The notes: generated by a model not told the origin, from the letters alone. Numbered from the stretch's first letter, positions 1 through 10,057 are shown. The stretch: DNA of 64,000 nt from Hysterangium stoloniferum (GCA_015178975.1 WHVD01000007.1:868001-932000), one strand, 5' to 3'. A program made the numbers and translations.

Positions 1-236
1 GAATAATAATAGATGATTGTGCATATACCTCAGTGAGTGAGTGAGTAAACTTCACTGAGGTATATGGTGAAATATCATGACTTTTTATTTACTTTCTAAT
101 TATTTTAGGAGAGTTATTGGGAGAGTAAAAAAAGGGAAATTTTGATGCTTGAAGTTTCTAGTCGATTGCATCATTAAGGAGAAATTCGCAATTAGGAGTT
201 ATCCCCCCTTTAGCGGCACTTCAATATATGTGCATA
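1..236. other. Left edge, unassigned flank of the Tc1 insertion
   Basis: No convincing reading frame. The sequence is AT-rich and does not match the repeated gene family elsewhere in the window. It holds the hairpin at 23-65. Together with 1833-1888 it is the target DNA into which the Tc1 element inserted. Confidence 0.5.
23..65. repeat. Perfect 14-bp inverted repeat (hairpin)
   Basis: Arm ATATACCTCAGTGA at 23-36 pairs with TCACTGAGGTATAT at 52-65 across a 15-nt loop made of GTGA-type repeats. It could be a transposon end or a structured spacer. No function is assignable. Confidence 0.7.
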
Positions 237-238
237 TA

Positions 239-450
239 CAGTGACTTACAAAATGTATCCAATGTTTTGTAGTTTCAGCTTATATATGCTATATCCCAGT
301 AGATAAAATAGTGGAAATCACCAAAATATTTGTGAACATGACCTATCATGTATATAGTTATATGGTAGAACGATATTATGTAATATCCATATATGGAAAC
401 ACTATGAATATTCTAATGGAGAGGGTTCATTGGATACATTTTGTAACTGA
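239..450. repeat. Left terminal inverted repeat of the Tc1 element
   Basis: It matches the reverse complement of 1619-1830 with scattered mismatches. The outer end reads TTACAAAATGTATCCAATG. The inner end (about 429-447) carries the same word in inverted orientation, so each 212-bp arm is itself bounded by inverted copies of a likely transposase-binding site. Confidence 0.88.
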
Positions 451-477
451 CACATTTAGGCAGGAAATTACTAGTAT

Positions 478-1482
478 TTAGTACTTAGTGTAGCCACCCT
501 TTGCCTTTAATACATATGAAACCCTCCTAGGCATACTTTCAATCAAATCCTGACACACCTTTGCATCAATCCTGTACCATTCATCCACCACCCTCTCCCA
601 CAACTCTTCCATCCCCTGGGGTGCATTCTCATACCCTGCCAACCTCCTCTTCAGGTGATTCCATAGGTGTTCAATGGGATTGAAGTCAGGAGAATGTGCT
701 GGCCATGAGAGAACCCTGAAACCATTTTCTTGGAACCAATTCTGGGCCTTCTTGCAGGTATGCTTGGGGTCATTGTCCTGCTGGAAGATGATACCATTGG
801 CAGATTTACCATAGTCCTTAAGACTGGCTTGCAGGTCATCCTCCAGAATCTGGATGTAGAGATCCCCATCCATCCTTCCATCAATCTTGCATGCATACCC
901 AACCCTCTCCCACAGCATGCACCCCCAAACCATTAAAGATCCACCACCAAACTTCAGGGTTCCCTCAACCAGTCTGTCACTCAAGCCCTCCCCTACCTTT
1001 TTCCACACCCACTTCCTGCCATCTGACCCCAGCCTATTAATTTTGGTCTCATCAGACCACACCACCTTCTTCCAATCCTCCACAGTCCAATCCTGATAAT
1101 CCATCCTCTCCTTCCTATGCCTCTTAGAAAGAAGAGGCCTTTTCTTCTTTACCACAGGCTTCATCCCAGCTGCCTTGAGTCCACGACGCACTGTTTGAGC
1201 ATTTAGTGACTGGTTGGTGATAGTGCAAAGTGCCTTTGTTGCATCTACAGCTGTATCAGCCTTTCCAGAGCTGATAAGGCATTGTGCAAAATGGATGTTG
1301 GCTGTGGAGAGTTTGGAAGGATGACCACCAGAGGACTTAGAAAGGTGGGAACGGTGTTTAGAATGAAGTCTAGAGATAGTAGCATAACTATAGCCAGTAG
1401 AAACTGAAATATGTCTGGCAGAATGGTCAGCATCAAGTAGAGAAATAATCTCATACTGGGCAGCAGTGGAAAGGGGATGCAT
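478..1482 (-). CDS. Tc1-type DD34E transposase
   Basis: Transposase that would bind the element ends and catalyse cut-and-paste transposition in the nucleus. The frame is open further upstream, but the start is placed at the Met at 1482-1480 (MHPLSTAAQY). This gives 334 aa, the usual Tc1 length, and lies outside the terminal repeat. N-terminal helix-turn-helix-like region: residues about 5-45 (SARHISVSTGYSYATISRL). A basic stretch follows near 108-126. The catalytic triad is visible: D144 in WSDETK, D236 in FQQDNDPKHT and E271 in NPIEHLWNHLKRRL. Exactly 34 residues separate the last two, so DD34E. No stop or frameshift is seen. The upstream in-frame extension (85 residues) runs into the terminal repeat and is probably not translated. 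Confidence 0.93.
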   Translation of the reverse strand: MHPLSTAAQYEIISLLDADHSARHISVSTGYSYATISRLHSKHRSHLSKSSGGHPSKLSTANIHFAQCLISSGKADTAVDATKALCTITNQSLNAQTVRRGLKAAGMKPVVKKKRPLLSKRHRKERMDYQDWTVEDWKKVVWSDETKINRLGSDGRKWVWKKVGEGLSDRLVEGTLKFGGGSLMVWGCMLWERVGYACKIDGRMDGDLYIQILEDDLQASLKDYGKSANGIIFQQDNDPKHTCKKAQNWFQENGFRVLSWPAHSPDFNPIEHLWNHLKRRLAGYENAPQGMEELWERVVDEWYRIDAKVCQDLIESMPRRVSYVLKAKGGYTKY

Positions 1483-1618
1483 AGTTAGAATTGAGGGAAT
1501 CTTAGCTGAGAAAGCCCTTCTACTTATACTGTTGTATAGAATGAGCACATAACATGTTGAAAAACATAAAGAAATGCAAACAATCAACATAGGCACATGG
1601 TTTTCATGCCAGAACCTG

Positions 1619-1830
1619 TCAGTTACAAAACGTATCCAATGAACCCTCTCCATTAAGATATTCATAGTGTTTCCATATATGGATATTATGTAATATAGTT
1701 CTATGATATAAGTATATACATGATTGGTCATGTTCACAAATAGTTTGGTGATTTCTACTATTTTATCTACTGGGATATAGCATATATAAGCTGAAACTAC
1801 AAAACATTGGATACATTTTGTAAGTCACTG
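1619..1830. repeat. Right terminal inverted repeat of the Tc1 element
   Basis: Partner of 239-450. The inner end at 1619 reads TCAGTTACAAAACGTATCCA and the outer end at 1811-1830 reads ATACATTTTGTAAGTCACTG. The TA target duplication follows at 1831. Confidence 0.88.
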
Positions 1831-1888
1831 TACTCGTCATTATAGGTTCGATTCCAATTTCGGTTTATGTGAAGACTTGATTACTAAC

Positions 1889-2723
1889 AGCTGCGTCCAC
1901 ATTCATTGTACAAATTGCCGAATATTATTCATCATCCTCTCCTAACCTCACCAGTGGCCTTGGGTATATCGTGGAACAAATATCGCACGTGTGTCAACTG
2001 TCTGCAGTGGAGCTCGCTGCGATCAGAGTTTACATTGAATTCTGGTTAAAACCGTGCATCGCGACATCACATTATTGCATCCTGCCCACCAAAACCAGAA
2101 CAGACAAAATTACTCACCCCGAATTTCCTTCTTTGAATCTCCTATAGGGATTCTCGTGTGTTGCATCCACCAAGATTCCTGGTTTCGAAGTATTGCTGGA
2201 GATGCACTGAAGCTTATTTTAGATGGCGCAAGCCTCCATATAGCAACATTGACACTTCATATCGATGAGAACATGTCATATTCACTTTTTCACCGTATCT
2301 GCGACCTAGAAACCTTATTCGATGACAGCATGCTTCACACGGATCATATCAACCAGCTGAATGTGGTTTCTTCACTCATTGAACCCCTCCTAAGGTATGT
2401 TGACAATGTTTGACCTTCAAGCACAATCTCATATCTGCCCATTCCAATATCCTACCAGTCTGATTATGACACACACGAGTGAAACCTTTGCTCTCCTCCT
2501 TTCAGGTAGGAAAATAATCGAGGTTACTCTGAAGCTGATAGCTGCATCTCCCGACATCGAATCCGCATGTACCATAGTGCACAGCCTCAATATGATCGAC
2601 ATTCTTGCTCGTGTTCTTCCACATTGTGACGGTCAATACTTCGGTGGCCCCATTGAACAATTTTACCTCGCGTCGCATTCCTTCCTTTGTGTCATTGCCA
2701 CACCTTTCACTGGTGTGTTATAG
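1889..2723 (+). pseudogene. Repeated gene family, copy 1: exons 3 (part), 4 and 5
   Basis: Lacks exons 1-2. Family homology begins abruptly near 1889, 56 bp right of the Tc1 end. Exon 3 remnant is open (AASTFIVQIAEYYSS..., QLSAVELAAIRVYIEFW). Exon 4 reads WFRSIAGDALKLILDG to LIEPLLR, with a donor GTATGTTGAC at about 2395. Exon 5 reads KIIEVTLKLIAASPDIES to CVIATPFTG. The acceptor ...TTTCAGGTAG before GAAAATAATC keeps the frame, supporting an intron of about 110 nt. It most resembles the minus-strand copy at 16.9-18.9 kb. Several residues around HCDAMRGSINDQYF are deleted in frame. Function unknown; the helical repeats may be solenoid-like (inference). Confidence 0.75.
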
Positions 2724-3693
2724 ACAAAAATCCGGGTCTGGCAGTCCAATGAGATACCCAGCTTTCAACTATGAACTTGCATATAATAATCTATGTAATT
2801 ATGTACTAATACACACACCAGCATGCTTCAAAAATTAAAATACAGCCACTGTACACAAATATATTAACAAACCTAGGGCAATAGAAAAATGAAAATACAA
2901 CGATAAGTTACGCGGGCAGGATATTACATATACATTTTGCATCATGAACCTTGAAGGCTCAGAAAGGCAGCACAACCATGACAACATTCAACCATATCGG
3001 GGTTTCCGTCACGATCCAGGTTGCTGGGAAAAGACAAAGGACTCCAACTCAAGCTGGGGGATAAAAGTACTTTACATCGCAAAGAAATCTTCGCTGATGA
3101 CAAAGTTGATGATATACAACCGAATGGCGCGTGGACGATGGGAAGGCCAGAATCTCGTTGATGGGTCTCGGCTCAGCTATCTCACTCATCTCAGGCTGGG
3201 AAGAGTAATTCAAGGGAGGATTGATTGATTGAGGTAGGGATACAACAGCGTCAATCAGCGAATACCTTCAAAATACTCACGTCTTTCTAGCCCCACTTAT
3301 CCCCCGTCTAATTCGAAAACAGGCGGGGATGGTCTTAGAAGTGTTCTGGGTTTCAAATGGTGGAGCGCAGAGGAACTGACGAAACACTGCCAAGCTTATG
3401 GCAAATTTTGGTTCGGCCTCCTCCTCGTCTCCCGGCACTCGATGGGACGATAGAGATCGGCCATCAACTGCAATTATGTCTTCGCTGCAGAATGTTGTAA
3501 TTAAACCAGCGCTACCAACGTGGATGAGATTGCGTCCACATTTATTCTTCAAATCGCCGGATATTTCTCATCTCCATGCATTGCAGTTATCGTGCATCAG
3601 GAAAGTGGGAACATCAGTAAGTATGCCGTCTATATTGGCTAGAGCCATCTAGGAGAGCTAGCTAGACTCGGCTATACACACTACTTTCGCGAG
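2715..3693. repeat. Left arm of a ~1-kb inverted repeat with 14714-15700
   Basis: From the spacer landmark at 2715 to the GCGAG at 3689-3693, the sequence reads as the reverse complement of about 14714-15700, including exon 2 tail, exon 3 and part of repeat X. The arms enclose about 11 kb that includes the split gene copy and the 7.2-kb element. Judged by eye. Confidence 0.7.
2724..3056. other. Family spacer DNA
   Basis: No gene. It matches, in inverted orientation, the spacer at 15.40-15.70 kb and, less closely, 19.6-19.9 kb. A shared landmark is GAGATACCCAGCT at about 2751 and its complement elsewhere. It is fused directly to the tail of exon 2 at about 3057. Confidence 0.6.
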
Positions 3694-3990
3694 AGGATGA
3701 AATGATGTGATATGGCGACGCACGGTTGCCCCCATAATTCAATGTAACCTCTGATCGCAGTGAGCTCCACTACAGGGAATGTCTACACCCGTTATGTAGA
3801 CTCTCTAACACCCCTAGACTCCCTAGATCTATAGTAAGCTTTTATACCGACTAGTAAATAGGGATCCCCACCAAGCCCACAACAGACAAAACTACCCACA
3901 CCGACGTTCCTTGAATGAATCTCCTGCACGGCATTTCATATGTTGGCTGCACCAAGATGCCTTGTTTTGCTATTTTATTCCGGAAGGGAA
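3057..3990 (+). pseudogene. Repeated gene family, copy 2: chimeric exon 2 tail, exon 3, rearranged exon 4 start
   Basis: Spacer DNA is joined to the last third of exon 2 (SSLMTKLMIYN... GRVIQGRID), ending at 3233 with donor GTAGGG. The acceptor CTAG at 3290 gives a 57-nt intron 2. Exon 3 (from 3291) runs to about 3600 and then passes into LTR-like repeat X. After the microinversion at 3694-3866, exon 3/4 sequence resumes (CCCACCAAGCCCACAACAG) and stops near 3985 at a fusion to upstream-module DNA. There is no exon 1 and no exon 5. The structure is shared with the copy at 54.5-55.5 kb and, inverted, with 14.7-15.3 kb. Confidence 0.65.
3694..3866. repeat. 173-bp microinversion containing part of LTR-like repeat X
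   Basis: The block from AGGATGAAATGATG to AAATAGGGATC is the reverse complement of the matching block at about 55136-55305, while both flanks remain in the same order and orientation. The inverted copy at 14.66-14.72 kb also preserves the non-inverted junction (AAATAGGGATCTCGCGAAAG). The inversion is therefore specific to this locus. Confidence 0.85.
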
Positions 3991-4400
3991 TGCTGCGAGG
4001 TGCAGTTAGCCCGAGAGTCGACTTCCAGGCTTAGGATTGTGGCCGTGCTCCTACAGGATATATACTGTTCCATCCTTTCCTTTTAACCAACTTGAAGGCC
4101 CACCAATCCTTCTTGTTTAATACAGGCAGGATATTCTCATTTCACTTTACCATTTTGAAACTTATTCCTTGGACTTCATCAGGTCATTTTAAAGGGCTAA
4201 TTTTGTTCCAAGTTCTGTGCCTCATGATAGCCAATCCCGGAATTGAACACAGATTTTTAAGATTAGATGAATCTGACCGAGATCAATGTATGCATGCATT
4301 AGTGAATGTTTGTTACGAGTGTCTTTTGCTACGCTTCAATCACTTGCTTCATCTATCCCAGCTACCTGACATTCTGCTTGTGATATCTCAGTGGTAGTCT
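3991..4400. other. Upstream module fused to 3'-flank DNA, no gene
   Basis: 3991-4130 matches the region upstream of exon 1 (as at 13860-14030 and 58090-58220) in minus-gene orientation, but no exon 1 follows. From about 4170 it is 3'-flank DNA of the minus-strand copy to its right. The small open frame at 4092-4397 crosses this junction and is not credited as a gene. Confidence 0.55.
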
Positions 4401-4639
4401 ATTTGAAGTGATTCTCGTTGATAATAGGCCGTGATTCTAACCAAGACTAGCGCCAACCAGTATGCAAAATGGTTTCTAGCAGCAACGAGACGCTGCCAAG
4501 CACCCACAGGCGGTACAAAGTCACCATATGCGGTCTTGAATGCGCTCAAACTATGTAGCATTACATAAATTAGATATATTGCCAACAGGCGAGTGGCGAG
4601 TTAAGGAAAGCGTCATAGTACTATCCCTCCTCCTGGTTC

Positions 4640-5684
4640 GGATTATGTATTGGTGTTATCCAAGAGAAATTGGGCTGGCGCAATGGATGAAACAAGAGCA
4701 TCGGCATGCCAATCATGGTCCTCCAACACTGATCTGCAGTTTGAATTAAATGTTACGCACACACCAGTGAAAGGTGTGGCGATGACACAAAGGAAGGAAT
4801 GGGCCGCGACAGTTATGCGTTCAAGGCAGCGACCGAAGTATTGATCGTTGATTGAGCCCCGCATTGTGTCACAATGTGGAAGAAGACGAGAGAGAATGGG
4901 GATTATATTGAGGCTGCGCACTATGGTAACGCGGATTCGATGTCGGAAGATCCAGCTATCAGCTTCAGGGTGATTTCGATTATGCTCTCGTCTGACAAGA
5001 GGAACGCCGAATTTGGACTCGTGTGTCTCAGAATCAGACTGATCGGATATGTTCATGGGCGGATATGAGATGATGCTGGAAGGTAAAGCATTGTCAACAT
5101 ACCTTAGGAGGGGCTCAATGAGTGAAGAAACTACATTCAGCTGATGGATATGATCCGTGCGAAGCGTTCTGTCGTTGAAGAAGGTTTTTAGGGCCCTGGT
5201 ATTACGCAACAGTGAACCTAACGTGCTGCCATCGAGATAAAGTGTCAAGGACGCTATAAGGAGGTTGGTGTCGTCCACTATAACCTTCAATACATCTCCA
5301 GCAATGTATCGAAACCAGGCATCTTGGTGCATGCAATACACCAGAAGCTGCATAGGAGATACATACAAGGAACATCGATGTGAGTAATTTTGTCTATTGT
5401 GGTTTTGGTGGGCCAGATGCAATGATGTGATGTCGCGACGCACGGTTGTACCCAGAATTCAATGCAACATCTAATCGCAGTGATCTCCTCTACAGACCGG
5501 TGACGCAGGTGGCAAGTTTGTTCCATGAGATACCCAAGCTCGGCGAGGAGGAAGGTACGTTCACAAAAGGATGATACATATCCGGCGATCTGTAGAATGA
5601 ATGCCGACGCAACCTCATTAAGGTTGGTGTGTAGCGGTTATTTAATGACAGCATTGTAAAGCGAAGACGTAATCGCAGTTGATG
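4640..5684 (-). pseudogene. Repeated gene family, split copy: 3' half (exon 3b, 4, 5)
   Basis: This is the 3' half of a single minus-strand copy whose 5' half is at 12907-13810. The two parts break at the same exon-3 position and are separated by the 7.2-kb element with target duplication at 5678-5684 and 12900-12906. Exon 3b: QLSVEEL-region variant HRSVEEITAIRCCIEFW. Exon 4: DAWFRYIAGDVLKVIVDD to SSLIEPLLR with donor GTATGTTG. Exon 5: ITLKLIAGSSDIES, then a 1-nt loss relative to the 56-kb copy (GCGTTACC against GCGAGTACC) shifts the frame, then SLNIIPILSRLLPHCD to CVIATPFTG. It is nearly identical by eye to the 3' half of the 56-58 kb copy. Confidence 0.75.
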
Positions 5685-5784
5685 CCCAGTGAGAAATCTC
5701 TATTTCCTAATGCAACTGAAAGGCTGCTGTCTAATGCAGCCTTACATTGGCATCGGTCCAGACGTTGATAGGACCAAACTGTAT

Positions 5785-5962
5785 TAGTAAGAGTGCCGCA
5801 CGATCCCTGGCATGCCGGGAGAAGTTCGGCACTCAACGTCCAGCCGAGCGTACGAAGGATTCTCACGCCTTTTGTTTTCTGCGACGACTCTGTCGCTCTA
5901 GTCTTTAAAAATTTTACGCTCAATTGATGCATTATCATTTTTTAAAACATTTCTAATTATTT
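5785..5962 (+). repeat. 178-bp direct repeat, copy 1
   Basis: Nearly identical to 10057-10234 in the same orientation. It can fold: GAGTGCCG pairs with CGGCACTC, and inside this TCCC pairs with GGGA. It ends in a run of T (CATTTTTT). It may be an internal family repeat or a Pol III-like structured unit. No known RNA is recognised. Confidence 0.8.
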
Positions 5963-6370
5963 AGATCTCACACCATGAGGTCTAGATCCTTGCCACGATG
6001 GGTCTTTGTGCACTTGGGTGGAGAGAGGCACCCACCTTACGCAGAGGCGGGGTTTGGGGCCGTAACACCTGGGGCGGCTGGGATCCCAGAACATTCAGTA
6101 GTACCACCAACAAGGCTGTTAGCAATGGTGGGGAGATAGCCCGGTTGATGGCACACAGGTGCCAGTTACTAAATGGCAGTAACTATGAGGAACAAGAGGG
6201 GAGACCTATGGCAGATGCTTCACCAGGCAAAATGAAATTGTTCACGAACCCAGGAACACCACAAGGGGTCAACGCTGCAACATCACCAACCGAATAAACC
6301 TGGGGCAATAGAAGACTCCAATCCCCGAAATTATACCAGGGTTTAAGGCAAACTCCTGAGAAATCCACAG
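5963..6370. other. No supported gene
   Basis: Open frames here (for example 5998-6297) have no recognisable domain and overlap the start of the minisatellite region. GC is somewhat higher than in the family spacers. Confidence 0.4.
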
Positions 6371-6650
6371 TTTAGCTGCATTGGTGGAATGTGTGCAGCC
6401 CAATTCAGACAGTTTAGCTGCATTGTGGAATGCATGCAGCTCATTACAGATGGTTGGCTGTGTTGTGGAATGGGCGCAGCTCAACACAGACAGTGTAGCT
6501 GCATTGTGGAATGCACGCAGCTCAGTACAGACCGTTTCGCTACGTTGCAGAATGCACGCAGCTCAATACAGACAGTGTAGCTATGTTGTGGAATGTGTGC
6601 AGCTCAGTACAGACAGTTTAGCTGCATTGTGGAATGCATGCCAGACAGTT
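6371..6650 (+). repeat. 41-bp minisatellite, about 6.5 copies
   Basis: Units of the form GTGGAATGCACGCAGCTCAG plus TACAGACAGTTTAGCTGCATT recur with a 41-nt period (unit anchors near 6371, 6413, 6453, 6494, 6535, 6575 and 6616). The period is not a multiple of three, and the overlapping frames are therefore artefacts. Confidence 0.9.
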
Positions 6651-7298
6651 GAAGTTGGTGGTGCTGCAGGCATCCAGAACCACTATGATTTACTCCGCAG
6701 TGCAGCTAGGTACAGCACCATGTTACAGTCTGAAGGCACAAGGGATTGGGTGGCGCACCACACACACTGTCTTTGTCGCACCGTACTTGTCTGACTGTCA
6801 GACTCACACGGCCCTTGCCCAGCTATTCCATGGGAAGTGAAAGTGGCCTTTAAGAGCCTCTGTCTTTCCTTTATATCTCACTCACCACTGAAGCATGACA
6901 GAAGACAACAAGGGGTACATAGGGATATTTTTTCTTCTTCTTTTCTTTTCGCCAACTAGTGGTATCATGGCCAAGGAGCTAGAGCATGAAAGGAAAGATC
7001 ATCAGTAAAGGCAACTGGAAGGTTTCCCACGGACTATGATGTTCAACAACGGATAGCAACCGCCCGTAACTTGTCTCATAACCCAAGCTGCTCGGGTGTG
7101 GAGTGCAGGGACACTTTCCCACTAAGTGGAAGTTGAGGCTCCTGATGGCAGGAAAGAAGGCTGTTCCGGTTGCATACTGTGCCAAAGTTGGGCACTCAGA
7201 TTGCAGTGCAGATGGGGCGACAGCTGCATTGACACCCACGCATGCAGCATCTGCTTTGATGAGAACCACAGAGCAGGAGCCTGCAGGGACTCTGACCC
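6651..7298. other. No supported gene; possible decayed 5' part of a retroelement
   Basis: Only short frames without clear domains. The frame at 7103-7321 lies just upstream of the reverse-transcriptase-like fragment and may be its decayed N-terminal region (weak inference). Confidence 0.3.
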
Positions 7299-7740
7299 AT
7301 GCTAGTATATCAAGCGCCTGATTGGGGCACCTTTGTGGACGTGGCATCCAATTTAGCCGCTTCAGGCAGCTGCTCAAGCATAGTTGACTTCCCAGACATT
7401 CACTTGCTGGAAGAGGTTTGGACAGAAGTCAATTCCATTGCCTTGATAGCACAGTTTGGCATACCACGGGGCAAGAACATGAAAAGACCTTGTTCACCGG
7501 CACAGAAGCAAGTAGGCTGCGTATGGAATTTGAATGCCAAGAGCGTAGCAGTGCCAGATGAGACGCTCAAAGTGACCCTAAAACTAGTCAAGCAGCGGAC
7601 AGTAGTGGCCAGCCATTTCTCAGGGAACGATGCAGAGAGGCTGCAGGAGAAACTGGTGCACACATTGTCCGTCATTCCATGGATGGGGACTTTCCTGTGC
7701 CCCATTGTCATGTTTGCAATCAGCTCCAAAATCACGAGGA
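7299..7740 (+). pseudogene. Reverse-transcriptase-like fragment (DIRS-like type), decayed
   Basis: An open frame of about 147 codons begins with DWGTFVDVASNLAASGS and continues to VGCVWNLNAKSVAVPDETLK and LQEKLVHTLSVIPWMG. The first part resembles the DxxTRWGTF.. start of the palm. The second resembles the connection region (LG..WDL....V.LPE.KR.K) of reverse transcriptases in basidiomycete DIRS-type retroelements. The YxDD-bearing centre is missing, so it would be an internally deleted fragment. Recognition is by motif memory only and could be wrong. It lies within the 7.2-kb TIR element. Confidence 0.4.
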
Positions 7741-7832
7741 GCGTTACCCCCCCCCCCCCCCAACTCAGCGGTCTGGGCAGACATATGTATGCTGGATTTG
7801 GTTAATACTCCAGCACCTCCCGAATGAGCTGC
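7741..7832. other. Poly-C tract and junction
   Basis: A run of about 14 C at 7747-7760 (allowing a mixed edge) separates the RT-like fragment from the serine-rich frame. Such runs are error-prone in assemblies. Confidence 0.5.
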
Positions 7833-8516
7833 CTAGTATATCATCAGAAGTGTTAGACATAGGATGGTGTGGGGATGCCAGTCCACATTACCAGTGCGAT
7901 ATTGGTGGGGCGGAGGCAGTTGCCGCAGAAATGGGTCTGCATCATCCCCCTCCGAACTAGGGCCCTCCGACTCAGAATCAGACCCCCCCACCCTAGGAAG
8001 CTCACACTCCAAAGCCTCCGGTGTAGCAGGCACACTAGACGCGATCGTCGAATACGAGGAGCACCTTGACAGTCCCGAATCCACACTCGACGACTCGGAG
8101 CTGGTCGATGATGACGAATTTGAGAACGTGCGTGTGCTAGGACGGTTGGGAGCCGCGTGTGATTTTTTGGCGTTGAAGCGACGAAGGAGAGGTTTTTGCG
8201 GTCTTGGTGTGGGTGCAAGATTGGGTACAGATATAGATGCAGATGCGGCTTGGGTATTGGCCATAGATGTATTGACATCCATCGCATTAAATCCATCCAG
8301 GAGCGTGTCAATCGTAGGTGTCAGAGCAGCATGTGCTGCCTCAGGCTCACGACGAGCAGATTGACGTCGAATCCATAAATCCGCATCATTTGGAACTGCA
8401 GAGCGATTTGATTCACTGGTGGAACCTGTAGAATTAGTCTTGTTGATACAATCGGACAACAGCGGCATACTGGCCATGTTGAACAAGGGCCAATCATACA
8501 GCAAGGAAGTGAACAT
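7833..8516 (-). CDS. Serine-rich hypothetical frame, possibly a captured host gene fragment
   Basis: 227-codon frame, GC-richer than its surroundings. It starts MFTSLLYDWPLFNMASM and runs through DADLWIRRQSARREPEA, a Ser/Thr low-complexity zone (FSNSSSSTSSESSSVDS) and an acidic segment (GGSDSESEGPSSEGDDADP) to a C-terminal part (PHQYRTGNVDWHPHTI). Composition and low complexity look like the disordered part of a fungal regulatory protein, but no domain is recognisable. It lies inside the 7.2-kb TIR element, so a captured fragment is the favoured reading. An overlapping frame on the same strand (7853-8311) is treated as a shadow. It may not be expressed. Confidence 0.35.
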   Translation of the reverse strand: MFTSLLYDWPLFNMASMPLLSDCINKTNSTGSTSESNRSAVPNDADLWIRRQSARREPEAAHAALTPTIDTLLDGFNAMDVNTSMANTQAASASISVPNLAPTPRPQKPLLRRFNAKKSHAAPNRPSTRTFSNSSSSTSSESSSVDSGLSRCSSYSTIASSVPATPEALECELPRVGGSDSESEGPSSEGDDADPFLRQLPPPHQYRTGNVDWHPHTILCLTLLMIY

Positions 8517-9965
8517 GACTGACGCTAAAGAGGTTTACAAGTTATTAGCCACAAATTGAATACAACTGAGAGCCGAATACATACTGTTAAGGGACAATGT
8601 GTCAGATGCCCTCTGATGTGGGCGCATTGCCAGTTTTCCTCAAGGGTTTTCCGAAGGCGCAGACCCAGGCCATGATATATATTCCTGGACATTCGGTACA
8701 TTGTGTCCATTCACTGTAATGCCAGCAAGGGTTTCAGCGCCAGTTACCGCATCATTGCGAACACCACCATTGAACTAATTCCACCAGGGAAAGCAGGAGA
8801 GAGACCTTTCAAGGAGAGGAATCAATGCACAACTGCCAACCACCGTACACCATCCAGTCTTGCAATCAATTGCATCTGTAGCCTCTGAGGGCACAGCTAC
8901 TGGAGGCACAGGGCTATGGAGCTGGACTACACGACATCTTCTGCGACATCTTCTATGTGGCAGAGTCTGACAGACTGCCAGCATCCCTTTCGATATTACA
9001 CTCATTTGCTCTAGGGGTGGTGGTGGACCCGTCATTTCTGGGATAAGAACCAACTGCTGGAACTGCATTTGAGACAATTTCATTAACAAGGTACTCTCAT
9101 GTCGGCGCACACAACAGCTACTACAACCCCCCTTGATTTTCCATCTGCTACCATCTCTCAAGACTGGCCGTGGACTCGCCAGCTATATCCTTGTTATGAG
9201 GAAATCAAAGGAAAGTCGCTAGCGTGGCTTCTCATTTTCCGGAAATAGATGCTAAGTTTGAGCAAATTTTACACCAGCTTCAGGGTGATCTTCTGGCAGC
9301 CCTTCATTATCCTATCATTTCCACAGTTAGAGGGGTCACTGAGAGGACTAGAAAACTTACAAGAATGTCCTTGGATTTAAAGGACGCCAGCATTTGGGAC
9401 GTGAAAGCATATCCTTTTGATGGGTTTATGCATTTTAGGGATGTCGCAGTACCATCCAAGTCGCAGTTTGACACCAGAGACACTTAAAATAAAAGAAGCC
9501 CTGATTAATCGAAATGAGGATGGATAACAATAGGGTATTTAAACTTACCTTCAGCAAGACCGCCAGGGCTGGAGAAACCCAATCAGATTTTCTTAGCAGA
9601 CCAACAAGGGGCTTACCTGATCAAAGCGCTGATCAATCTATCAAAGGTAGTCCCAACCGAGCCCAATGATCCACTGTTTTGCTAGTGAGATGGAAAAGGG
9701 CATGTAGATAAGGAACAGCATTCTGGCATTCATCCTGTATTGGCGGCACCTGCCTTTCCTGGCACAAGGAGTCGATCCCAAAAATAATGAGATTAGCAGG
9801 CAGATGGAAATCATTAGCGTACAAAGCTTACATTATGGCCTTCAGACAGATCATGCCATGGCATATAAGGAACCATTTCAGTCGGAAATGTAGCTGCCTA
9901 TGGTTGGGTAGGCGGCACAGCCTCGCCGCGTTGGTAGGCAGGCTTTGGTGGGTGACTGGCGAGTC
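8517..9965. other. Interior of TIR element, no firm gene; small ORF 9224-9487
   Basis: The plus-strand frame 9224-9487 (87 aa, MASHFPEIDAKFEQILHQL ... FDGFMHFRDVAVPS) has coding-like composition but no identifiable domain. The remaining frames are short and lack support. Confidence 0.3.
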
Positions 9966-10057
9966 TTCCCACGCATATGCGGAGAGCTAACACTCTCCCC
10001 CTACCCAACCGTACAACTTCTCGTACAGTATACATTACGTAGTAGATGAAGCTGGAT
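9966..10057 (+). repeat. 92-bp direct repeat, copy 1
   Basis: Shares TTCCCACGCATATGCGGAGA and TACGTAGTAGATGAAGCTGG with 10378-10469. It contains a GGAGAGC/GCTCTCC-type hairpin (weaker here) and CTACCCAACC, which is inverted relative to GGTTGGGTAG at 9903. Confidence 0.8.

Larger units (their letters stand above)
239..1830 (-). mobile_element. Complete Tc1/mariner-superfamily DNA transposon, 1592 bp
   Basis: The ends are CAGTGACTTACAAAATG at 239 and its reverse complement ending at 1830. They are flanked by TA on both sides (237-238 and 1831-1832), the target duplication expected for Tc1/mariner elements. Long terminal inverted repeats of about 212 bp (239-450 and 1619-1830) surround one open transposase gene on the minus strand. 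All parts needed by a simple cut-and-paste element appear present, so it may be autonomous or recently active. It sits in non-family DNA just upstream of a partial copy of the repeated gene. Confidence 0.93.

Noticed and set aside
23..65. GTGA repeats as a CRISPR-like or telomeric array
   Set aside because: Only three short units inside a hairpin loop; no spacers and no telomere motif.
651..1454. Other frames overlapping the Tc1 transposase
   Set aside because: They are shadows of the transposase gene on the other strand or frame.
5998..6794. Genes in the frames at 5998-6297 and 6381-6794
   Set aside because: The second is made of the 41-bp minisatellite, whose period breaks the frame; neither has a domain.
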